A stretch of DNA of 45,793 nucleotides from Verrucomicrobiales bacterium (GTDB lineage: Bacteria; Verrucomicrobiota; Verrucomicrobiia; Limisphaerales; UBA9464), in the NCBI GenBank assembly GCA_005805505.1, contig SYMJ01000040.1:1-45793 (forward strand), written 5' to 3'. Position numbers and translations under genes: made by a program. Numbering within the stretch: position 1 is the stretch's first letter; every line of letters begins with the position of its first letter. Shown piece by piece: positions 39,417-45,793 of this stretch. The notes beneath the pieces are model-generated. The model worked only from the letters and a program-made list of their open reading frames with translations. It was not told the DNA's origin and did not search any database.

Positions 39417-40655
39417 GTGAACTCTCTGTTGAAGGCGCCGCCCGTATTCCGGCCTTCCGGGTTGATGCATCGGGCCCGGCTGGAGCAGCTTCGTGCCATG
39501 TCTCCTTGGATTGCGGTGGGCCGAGTGTGCCGGCGGCGGGTCGGGCCTTCGGTGATGGCGTTGTGGCTCGCCCTGACGAGCCCATGCGGTGTCTCGGGCG
39601 CATTGGGGGCGTCGCTGTGGGAGATTCACGAGGCGCGTTCGGTGCGCGTTCTGAGCGATCCGATCCAAGTCGCGGGGCTGGGCTGGTTCGCAGAAGATGC
39701 GCCGGTGTTGCGCCGGCTGCCGGAGCGGGTGAAGGACCAGGTGAGTCCGGCTGTGTGGGGCTTGGCTCAGCATCCTTCCGGAGCCCGAGTGCGCTTTCGG
39801 ACCGATTCGACCCGTCTCGGTCTCGTGGCCAAAAACCCGGACGCGTCGACGATGCACCACATGACCAGCGTCGGCCAAAACGGCTTCGACCTGTATGTCG
39901 ACGGCCAGTACCGCAACAGCGCCTGGCCGGATGCGAAGGGATTAATCCAGCGGGAGTGGGCTTTGGGCGAGGGACGCCCGATGCGGGAGGTGACGTTGTA
40001 TTTGCCATTGTACAAGGCGGTGAGCATCGAACGGTTGGTGCTGGACCCAGGGGCCACGCTGGCCGCGCCGACGCCGATGGCTCGGCCTCGGCCGGTGGTG
40101 TTTTATGGTTCAAGTATCACGCAGGGAGGCTGCGCCGAGAATCCCGGACTGAGCTACACGGCCATCTTGGGTCGGTCGCTGAACCTCGACTTCATCAACC
40201 TGGGTTTTAGTGGTGCGGGTCTCGGGGAGCCGGCCGTGGCGGAGGCGGTGGCGGAGATCGACGCGGAGGCCTTCGTGCTCGACTACTGGGCCAATCCGTC
40301 GCCCGAGGTGTACCGCGAGACCCTGCCGGGATTCGTGGACACGGTGCGCCGGCGGCATCCGCGCACGCCGATTCTCGTCACCGGCCCGTTTTGGTTTCCG
40401 GCCGAAGCGGGATCGGCCTCGATCCATGCCCAACAAGAGAGCAAGCGCAAGACGGCCCGCGACTTCGTGGCCGCCCGGCGGAAAGCGGGAGACCGGGAGA
40501 TCGTGTTTGTGGATGGGCTCGAAATGCTGTCGCGCTCCCAGGGTTCGGGATTGGTGGATGGTGTGCATCCCAACTCGCTGGGTTTCCAATGGTGTGCCAA
40601 TGGGCTCGAACCGCAGTTGCGGCGGGCCTTGAAACTGCCCTCCAAACGGCGCTGA
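39417..40655 (+). CDS. Secreted SGNH/GDSL hydrolase
   Basis: 412 aa from a GTG at 39417; the ATG at 39498 (residue 28) is an alternative that still leaves a signal-like hydrophobic stretch (VMALWLALTSPCGVSGALG). Residues about 60-215 form a beta-rich N-terminal domain. The SGNH catalytic blocks follow: VVFYGSSITQGG (Ser), INLGFSGAGLGE (Gly), DYWANPSPEVY (Asn) and VDGVHPNSLGF (Asp and His). Enzymes of this class hydrolyse ester bonds of carbohydrates or lipids; no closer substrate can be given. Residues needed for catalysis are all visible. Confidence 0.88.
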   Translation: MNSLLKAPPVFRPSGLMHRARLEQLRAMSPWIAVGRVCRRRVGPSVMALWLALTSPCGVSGALGASLWEIHEARSVRVLSDPIQVAGLGWFAEDAPVLRRLPERVKDQVSPAVWGLAQHPSGARVRFRTDSTRLGLVAKNPDASTMHHMTSVGQNGFDLYVDGQYRNSAWPDAKGLIQREWALGEGRPMREVTLYLPLYKAVSIERLVLDPGATLAAPTPMARPRPVVFYGSSITQGGCAENPGLSYTAILGRSLNLDFINLGFSGAGLGEPAVAEAVAEIDAEAFVLDYWANPSPEVYRETLPGFVDTVRRRHPRTPILVTGPFWFPAEAGSASIHAQQESKRKTARDFVAARRKAGDREIVFVDGLEMLSRSQGSGLVDGVHPNSLGFQWCANGLEPQLRRALKLPSKRR

Positions 40656-40756
40656 GGCTGTGCGGATTCCCGCCCGGAATCCGGCTGGTTCGCTGCAGGA
40701 AATCTGGACCACAAAGAGCTTGTGCCTTCACGCGCGGCTGCTTTTCATATCGGTGA

Positions 40757-41212
40757 ATGCCGATGCGTTTAACAATGCCAGCCAAGCCGCTCGTGCGCGC
40801 CGCCGCGGCCTTGGCCGACGGAAATCGGGTGCGCATTCTCCGGGCGATCTCCGGGGCCGAGTTGTGCGTGTGCGAATTGTGCGACGCGCTGGGTCTGACC
40901 CAGTCGACCTTGTCCACCCACTTGCGGGTGCTGCGCGACGCCGGGCTGAGCGCCTCCCGCAAGGAGGGCAAATGGAGCTACCACCGACTGACGCCATTGG
41001 GCCAGTCGGTGACCGAGGCCTTTTTCGCAGTCTTCCCGTCGGTGTTGGCCACCGATGCACACCTGCGGCGGGATCAGGCCCGCCTGGAGCGGCGTCTGGC
41101 TTTGCGCGACGAGGCCGACCAGTGCTGTGTGGGATCGCAATGCCGATCGATGGAGTCCCGGTCGTTGGGATCTCGATCGCTGAAATTACGGGAGCGGAAA
41201 GGAGGCGCATGA
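40757..41212 (+). CDS. arsR: ArsR-family arsenic-responsive repressor
   Basis: 151 aa. The winged-helix domain carries the metalloid site ELCVCELCDAL and the recognition helix LTQSTLSTHLRVLRDAGL, then the wing KEGKWSYHRL. In ArsR, As(III) binds cysteines of the ELCVC motif and releases DNA. The C-terminus has a cysteine-rich tail (DQCCVGSQC) that could add ligands. An inverted repeat ATCGG/CCGAT (40749-40753, 40760-40764) overlaps the proposed start, so translation may begin at the later ATG at 40775. The gene overlaps the next by 4 bp, and a strong AAAGGAGG precedes that second start. It heads the arsenic operon. Confidence 0.92.
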   Translation: MPMRLTMPAKPLVRAAAALADGNRVRILRAISGAELCVCELCDALGLTQSTLSTHLRVLRDAGLSASRKEGKWSYHRLTPLGQSVTEAFFAVFPSVLATDAHLRRDQARLERRLALRDEADQCCVGSQCRSMESRSLGSRSLKLRERKGGA

Positions 41213-41913
41213 GCCAACAGAACCGTGCCTCCCGATCGCTGCCGTGGGCTCCATGGCTGGCGGAGTTTTTGGGCACGTTCCTCATCGTGTTCGCGGGCAC
41301 CGGAGCCATCGTGGCCAATGAGGTCTCGCACGGTGCCATCACCCACCCGTGCATCGCACTCACGTTTGGAGCGGTGGTGATGGTGCTCATCTACGGGTTC
41401 GGTGAAACCAGCGGGGCCCATTTCAATCCGGCGGTGACGGTGTCCCTGGCGGCTGCCCGTCGCTTTGAGTGGCAGGCAGTTCCGGGTTACGTGGCGGTCC
41501 AGTGTGGCGGGGCCTTGGCGGCCAGCGGGCTGCTGCGGTGGCTGTTTCCCACCGTCGTGAATTTGGGAGCCACCCGGCCTTCGGGATCCGATTCCCAGAG
41601 CCTGGTTTATGAGGCGATCCTGACCTTCTTCCTCATGGTGGTGATCTTGCAGGTTTCGGTTGGGGCCAAAGAAAAGGGCATCACCGCCGCCGTGGCCATC
41701 GGTGCGACGGTGGGATTGGAGGCGATGTTCGCTGGGCCGATTTGCGGAGCCTCCATGAATCCCGCCCGTTCGTTCGGACCGGCCATGTTCGGGCCCGGTC
41801 TCGGTTCGCTGTGGATTTACTGTCTGGGCCCGGTATTCGGGGCGCTTTTGGCGGTTCCGGTGCATCGCATCCTTCAAGGGACCCGTGCGGGTTCGCCGCG
41901 CGGCAAGTCTTGA
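41209..41913 (+). CDS. MIP-family aquaglyceroporin (AqpS-like, probable arsenite channel)
   Basis: The track ORF begins at 40660, but the ATG at 41209 with an ideal AAAGGAGG 4 bp upstream gives 234 aa. Six membrane helices and both NPA boxes are present (SGAHFNPAVT and CGASMNPARSFGP). By aligning back from the second NPA, the selectivity-filter position that is His in water-specific AqpZ is Ala here, which widens the pore as in glycerol facilitators. In the ars operon of Sinorhizobium meliloti a MIP protein (AqpS) carries arsenite out after ArsC reduction, and the layout here is similar. The role is inferred from that context. Confidence 0.88.
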   Translation: MSQQNRASRSLPWAPWLAEFLGTFLIVFAGTGAIVANEVSHGAITHPCIALTFGAVVMVLIYGFGETSGAHFNPAVTVSLAAARRFEWQAVPGYVAVQCGGALAASGLLRWLFPTVVNLGATRPSGSDSQSLVYEAILTFFLMVVILQVSVGAKEKGITAAVAIGATVGLEAMFAGPICGASMNPARSFGPAMFGPGLGSLWIYCLGPVFGALLAVPVHRILQGTRAGSPRGKS

Positions 41914-41965
41914 GTCGTCTGCGCTAAATCACCCGAACGAAGTCTCCTCCCACACTCTTCTCACC

Positions 41966-42430
41966 ATGAAACTCCTAGAATTTCGAACCCTCCTTATTCA
42001 GCACCCCAGTGCGCTCCTGCGATTCCAACAGCCGGATGGCACCTTCCTTGCGGTCCACGCGCATGTCTCGGAAGTGGCGCGGGTCGAGAAGCACTACATC
42101 GACTGCGGCGGGGTGCTTCGGGCCGATGCGTTTTGCCGCCTGCAAACCTGGGTGGCCGACGATGTGGATCATCGCCTGATCGCCGCGAAACTCCTGGCCA
42201 TTTTCGACAAGGCGGGTCCGGTTGGATTGCGCGACGACTTGGAGGTCGATGTCGAACACGAGGTGGGCTTTGTCACGCAAATGCCGCTCGAGTCGGTGAC
42301 GGAGCAGGGCGGGGAACTCGTCCTGCGTCTGGGGCTTCGACACACCGATTGCCTGGCCCAAGACCGTTGCCAGGTCGCCGCACCAGCCCCTCAAACAATC
42401 GGTTTTCGCACGCTTCCCAAAGCACGATGA
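41966..42430 (+). CDS. DUF6428 family protein
   Basis: 154 aa from the ATG at 41966 ([20 protein letters not shown]); the track start at 41885 overlaps the preceding gene and is less likely. The conserved part includes [26 protein letters not shown] and [25 protein letters not shown], and the C-terminus has two cysteines (DCLAQDRC). The family is repeatedly encoded in arsenic operons, but its role is unknown. It overlaps arsC by 4 bp (ATGA), so it is co-translated with the reductase. Confidence 0.85.
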   Translation: MKLLEFRTLLIQHPSALLRFQQPDGTFLAVHAHVSEVARVEKHYIDCGGVLRADAFCRLQTWVADDVDHRLIAAKLLAIFDKAGPVGLRDDLEVDVEHEVGFVTQMPLESVTEQGGELVLRLGLRHTDCLAQDRCQVAAPAPQTIGFRTLPKAR

Positions 42431-42897
42431 ATGCCCCCATGAATCCAGAAACTCAAACTCCTTTGATCCTCGTGCTGTGCACGGGCAACTCCTGTCGTAG
42501 CCACATCGCCGAGGCCATTTTGCGCGCGGCCTCGGGCGGGGTGTTCCGCGTGGCCAGTGCCGGCAGCAAACCTGCCGGATATGTCCACCCGCTATCCATT
42601 CGGGCGCTGGCTGAGATCGGTATCGACATCGCCAGCCACACCTCGAAGCACATGAACCTCTTCCTCGACCAGCCGGTGGAGACGGTGATCACCGTGTGCG
42701 GCAATGCCGACCAAGTGTGTCCGGTGTATCCGGGCCAGGCGAATCGCTACCACTGGCCCTTCGAGGATCCGGCCCACGCCCCGGGCACTGAAGACGAGCA
42801 AATGGAGGTATTTCGACGAGTGCGCGACGAGATTCGCCGCGTGTTCGAGGCCTATGCCCGGGGTCGTATCGATCAGGCTCGGCTTCGGGTGGGCTGA
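42427..42897 (+). CDS. arsC: Arsenate reductase, thioredoxin-coupled LMW-PTP type
   Basis: The ATG at 42427 overlaps the DUF6428 stop and gives 156 aa; the track start at 42133 is a frame extension. The P-loop [17 protein letters not shown] has the CX5R active site (Cys18 to Arg24). A redox pair follows as CGNADQVC (C-x6-C), the arrangement of pI258-type ArsC, which resolves through an intramolecular disulfide and thioredoxin. The conserved WPFEDPAH motif carries the general acid Asp. It reduces arsenate to arsenite in the cytoplasm, for export by the MIP channel encoded in the same operon. Confidence 0.93.
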   Translation: MNAPMNPETQTPLILVLCTGNSCRSHIAEAILRAASGGVFRVASAGSKPAGYVHPLSIRALAEIGIDIASHTSKHMNLFLDQPVETVITVCGNADQVCPVYPGQANRYHWPFEDPAHAPGTEDEQMEVFRRVRDEIRRVFEAYARGRIDQARLRVG

Positions 42898-42995
42898 ATG
42901 GTCCTGCTGGAAAGGTGTGACCGATTGGTCCGCTGCAAAGGGTTGATACCGCGGATTGAGTTCGTGGCCCTGTATGGTTTTCTCAGCTCAGCGCG

Positions 42996-44315
42996 ATGAC
43001 TGTGAACCCACTACTTCAATGGTCTCTGAGAAAGATCTCTGCTGCCTTGCAGTCCGGAGAGCTGACGCCGACCCATTTGACCGAAACGGCCCTCAAGTCG
43101 GCTCGGCGGGGTGCGGCCTCACGGGCGTTCATTGTGATCGACGAGGCCGGGTCGAAGGCCCAAGCCGTAGCCCTCGAGGCGTCCGGTCCCCAAGGTCCGC
43201 TCTGGGGGTTGCCGCTGTCGGTGAAGGATCTCTTCGATGTTCGTGGTCTGCCCACGACGTGCGGGTCGCCGTTTTATGCGGGTACCCGGCCGGTGCCCCA
43301 GACGGACTGTCCGTACGTGGCCGATTGGCGCGCGCAGGGGACCGTGTTGGTGGGTAAGACAAACTTGAACGAGTTTGCCTACGGCATCACCGGCGAGAAC
43401 CGCTGGTTCGGCGATGTCACGCAGCCGGGGCATCCGGACCGTTTGACGGGAGGATCGAGTTCTGGAGCCGCGGCCAGCGTGCTCACGGGTGCGGCCGCAA
43501 TCGGTTTGGGCACCGACACGGGCGGATCTTTGCGCGCGCCGGCGGCGCTGTGCGGGATGGTGTCGTATCGGGCGACCTTGGGCAGCGAGGATGCTTCCGG
43601 AAGTTTTCCGCTGGCCCACGCGTTCGACACGCTGGGATGGCTGCAGCGCAGTTTGGGCGATTTGCCCTGGGTGGCTCGGAATCTCCGGCCCAGCATTGCC
43701 TCACCGGTCGTGTCGCGGGCCCCTCGAGTAGGCGTGGTGCACGGCGATTGGCTGGCTCCGGCCGAGCCTGAGGTGCTAGCCGGACTGGAGAGTTTTGTGG
43801 AAGCGTTGAAGGCCGGCGGTGCCTCGGTGGAATCGGTAGAAGGCATTGGGTGGGAGCATGCGGTGGACTGCTTTGTTCCCATCCAGGCCCATGAGGCTCA
43901 TGCCACCCATGCGCCGTACTTGCCGCACCATGCGGGTGCTTACGATCCGGCGATCTTGCCGCGGTTGGAATTGGGGCGGGGAATTTCCGCTGCGCGGTAT
44001 TCGGAACTGCTCGCCGAACGCGATGCATTCCGTCGCGGGTTCGATCCGCTCTTCGCGCGATTTGATGTGCTCATCGCTCCGGCCAGTGCGATGCGTTTTC
44101 TGAAAGCTGGCGTTGATCATGCTGCCACCCGACCCCGCATGATCCGGCTCACGGCGCCCGCCAGTTTAGGCGGATTGCCCGTGGTGACGGTCCCCTGGAT
44201 CGAACGCGGTGAACCCGGCCTGGGGTTCCAATGCATGGGAGCTCCCGGTTCGGATGGCTTGTTGTGGTCGTTCGCCGAATGGCTGGCGGACTTGCATCTG
44301 CCGCAGATTCCCTGA
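42996..44315 (+). CDS. Amidase-signature family protein
   Basis: 439 aa. The Ser-cisSer-Lys triad is visible: Lys in GLPLSVKDLFDVRG, cis-Ser in RLTGGSSSGAAASV and the nucleophile Ser in GLGTDTGGSLRAPAALCG. GKTNLNEFAYGITGEN and the C-terminal TAPASLGGLPVVTVPW also fit the family. The size and sequence resemble AtzF/GatA-like amidases, but no GatB or GatC genes are near, so it is unlikely to be the tRNA amidotransferase subunit. It is probably a stand-alone cytoplasmic amidase. It starts 98 bp after arsC and is not obviously in that operon. Confidence 0.9.
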   Translation: MTVNPLLQWSLRKISAALQSGELTPTHLTETALKSARRGAASRAFIVIDEAGSKAQAVALEASGPQGPLWGLPLSVKDLFDVRGLPTTCGSPFYAGTRPVPQTDCPYVADWRAQGTVLVGKTNLNEFAYGITGENRWFGDVTQPGHPDRLTGGSSSGAAASVLTGAAAIGLGTDTGGSLRAPAALCGMVSYRATLGSEDASGSFPLAHAFDTLGWLQRSLGDLPWVARNLRPSIASPVVSRAPRVGVVHGDWLAPAEPEVLAGLESFVEALKAGGASVESVEGIGWEHAVDCFVPIQAHEAHATHAPYLPHHAGAYDPAILPRLELGRGISAARYSELLAERDAFRRGFDPLFARFDVLIAPASAMRFLKAGVDHAATRPRMIRLTAPASLGGLPVVTVPWIERGEPGLGFQCMGAPGSDGLLWSFAEWLADLHLPQIP

Positions 44316-44462
44316 CGGGATGGACCTCGGTGAGCCTTCTGTTCGGGGCGGGCGTCGATCCTGATGGGGATCCTGTGATTTTGATTCCGTAATCCGTCAC
44401 CGGAATTCCGCGGAGTTTTGCGTTTTTCATTTTCGGTTTCCCGGCACACTGCACTTGTCGTT

Positions 44463-45641
44463 ATGAGCAAAGCGTCCGCCCACAAGATTTCGAAGAAGTT
44501 CGCCTCCTACCCTCGCCTCAACCCGTTCGCCGTCGGCAAGAGTATCTCTGCTGCCGATCTCATCGATCAGTCGATGTTGGCCTACAATGGTGGCCGATTG
44601 CGCGAGGCGGCCCAGCTGCTTGCCAAGAAAATGCTGCCGAATGACGGGTTCATCGGCATGTCGTTGACAGGCGCTTTGACTCCGGCTGGCTTGGGTAAGA
44701 GCTGTCTCATCCCGCTGATGAAGGGCGGCTACGTGGACTGGATTATTTCGACGGGGGCCAACTTGTACCACGACCTGCACTTCGGTTTGGACATGCACTT
44801 GCACAGCGGCACGCCGTTTCTTGACGATGTGGAATTGCATGATGAGGGCGTCATCCGCATTTACGATGTGCTCTTCGACTACAACGTGCTGCTCGATACC
44901 GACGCGTTCGTGCGAGAGGTGATCCAGTGTCCGGAGTTCCAGAAGGTCATGGGCACCGACGAGTTCCATTACTTGCTCGGCAAATACGTGCACGCCCGCC
45001 AGAAGAAGCTGGGCATCCGGGATAGTTCTATCCTGGCCACGGCCTACCAGTGCGGTATCCCTATTTTCACCAGTAGCCCGGGCGATAGTTCCATTGGTAT
45101 GAATGTGGCGGCGATGTCGTTGCGCGGATCGCAACTGCTGCCCGATGTGAACCGCGACGTGAACCAGACGGCGGGCATCGTGTATCACGCCAAGAGCACG
45201 GGTCACACGAGCAGCGTGTTCATCTTGGGCGGCGGCAGTCCGAAGAACTTCATGCTGCAAACCGAGCCGCAAATTCAGGAGGTCATGGGCATCCAAGAGA
45301 AGGGGCACGACTACTTCCTGCAGTGCACGGATGCGCGTCCGGACACGGGTGGTCTTAGCGGTGCCACGCCGGCCGAGGCGGTGAGCTGGGGTAAGATTGA
45401 TCCGGACAAGCTCCCGGACTCGGTGGTGTGCTACACCGACAGCACCATCGCTCTGCCGCTGCTGACGGCGTACGTCACGGCGCGCGTCAAGCCCCGCAAG
45501 CTCAAGCGGCTCTACGACCACCGCGACGCGATTCTCGGCAAGGTACGCGAGATGTACCTGAAGACCGGCACCGTCGACAAAGTCCTCACCAGCCGCAAAG
45601 TCGCCAAGCGCTCCAGCTCCATCGGCCTCAAAAAACCCTAA
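44463..45641 (+). CDS. Deoxyhypusine synthase-like protein
   Basis: The ATG at 44463 gives 392 aa; the track start at 44418 adds 15 unconserved residues. Family motifs: [51 protein letters not shown] and [19 protein letters not shown], where Lys261 aligns with the catalytic Lys of eukaryotic deoxyhypusine synthase. Bacteria lack eIF5A hypusination, and bacterial members have been linked to polyamine chemistry such as homospermidine formation from putrescine and spermidine. The reaction here is thus likely an NAD-dependent aminobutyl transfer, with the acceptor uncertain. No other polyamine gene is nearby. Confidence 0.87.
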   Translation: MSKASAHKISKKFASYPRLNPFAVGKSISAADLIDQSMLAYNGGRLREAAQLLAKKMLPNDGFIGMSLTGALTPAGLGKSCLIPLMKGGYVDWIISTGANLYHDLHFGLDMHLHSGTPFLDDVELHDEGVIRIYDVLFDYNVLLDTDAFVREVIQCPEFQKVMGTDEFHYLLGKYVHARQKKLGIRDSSILATAYQCGIPIFTSSPGDSSIGMNVAAMSLRGSQLLPDVNRDVNQTAGIVYHAKSTGHTSSVFILGGGSPKNFMLQTEPQIQEVMGIQEKGHDYFLQCTDARPDTGGLSGATPAEAVSWGKIDPDKLPDSVVCYTDSTIALPLLTAYVTARVKPRKLKRLYDHRDAILGKVREMYLKTGTVDKVLTSRKVAKRSSSIGLKKP

Positions 45642-45662
45642 GGGGTCGGTCCCGAATGGCAG

Positions 45663-45793
45663 TTAGTTAAGGCCTAGGCGTTTCTTGGTGAGCCGCTTTC
45701 TGCGAGGCGGGTGGGGTAGGTTTTCCAGCATGTACTCCATGGTGGCCCGCTGCATTTCCTGCAGCAGGTCCCAGATTCGCCGTTGATTGGCCA
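45663..45793 (-). CDS. C-terminal tail of an unidentified protein (start outside window)
   Basis: On the minus strand, a frame open at the window edge reads NQRRIWDLLQEMQRATMEYM, LENLPHPPRR and KRLTKKRLGLN before a TAA at 45663-45665. The composition (amphipathic helix, then a basic tail) looks coding. It is convergent with the deoxyhypusine-synthase-like gene, 21 bp apart. I do not recognise the family; 43 residues are not enough for an assignment. Confidence 0.5.
   Translation of the reverse strand, partial: ANQRRIWDLLQEMQRATMEYMLENLPHPPRRKRLTKKRLGLN

Noticed and set aside
40660-41208. N-terminal extension of the aquaglyceroporin ORF
   Set aside because: It overlaps arsR in another frame; the ATG at 41209 has a near-perfect ribosome-binding site and matches the family start.
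1-45793. CRISPR array
   Set aside because: No regularly spaced identical repeats with unique spacers were seen; the only tandem array (20096-20146) has 17-bp units without spacers.

Overview
Organism. The window is GC-rich DNA (roughly 60% by eye) from what looks like a member of the Verrucomicrobiota, probably close to the Pedosphaera/Limisphaerales group. The evidence is the set of families typical of the PVC superphylum: two DUF1549/DUF1553 + DUF1501 gene pairs, a 'membrane-bound dehydrogenase' beta-propeller protein with a C-terminal cytochrome c motif, ThuA-like and WPxFRG-type PQQ-propeller proteins, a DUF1559-style pseudopilin and a DPxAAxxW-repeat protein. This is inference from families; no rRNA gene is present to confirm it. 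I saw no tRNA, rRNA, CRISPR array, phage structural gene, integrase or intact transposase. || Layout. 1-8.7 kb, minus strand: a DUF1549/DUF1553 gene followed by a DUF1501 gene that runs off the left edge, then a compact overlapping cluster ThuA -> anchored coiled-coil protein -> ABC ATPase -> ABC permease. 8.8-11.5 kb, plus strand: a secreted PQQ propeller and a DTW-domain protein with an unusual C-terminal extension. 11.5-13.2 kb, minus strand: a fragment of an Old Yellow Enzyme, a pseudopilin and an exported MsrA. 13.4-20 kb, plus strand: a three-gene run of secreted proteins (tandem alpha/beta hydrolase, DMFase-like protein, propeller/HEAT/cytochrome protein). 20.4-28.3 kb, minus strand: a four-gene run (DUF1549/1553, DUF1501, PQQ propeller, TPR-peroxiredoxin fusion). 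|| 28.7-37.7 kb is an accessory island. It holds an AbrB-type antitoxin with a truncated PIN toxin, a DPxAAxxW gene broken by an in-frame TAA and abutted by a 276-bp element with perfect 27-bp terminal inverted repeats, a low-GC yefM-yoeB pair with a recognisable TGTACA operator, an AbiEi/AbiEii-like pair with a palindromic operator wrapped around its -10 box, a small zinc-ribbon-like gene flanked by attC-like structures, a 5'-truncated DUF4288 gene, a second nucleotidyltransferase module (DUF6036-like) and a secretin tail. Two dispersed repeat families (R1, R2) sit between these modules. || 37.8-45.8 kb returns to denser chromosome: rarD, an exported PrxQ-type peroxiredoxin, an SGNH hydrolase, an arsenic operon without a dedicated pump (arsR, aquaglyceroporin, DUF6428, arsC), an amidase, a deoxyhypusine-synthase-like protein and the tail of an unknown minus-strand gene. 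|| Most interesting: the island behaves like a repository of toxin-antitoxin/defence modules whose borders carry repeated, covarying stem-loops that resemble integron attC sites. In addition, the AbiE-like pair combines a regulator with a possible PD-(D/E)XK-like N-terminus and a nucleotidyltransferase with an altered active site.
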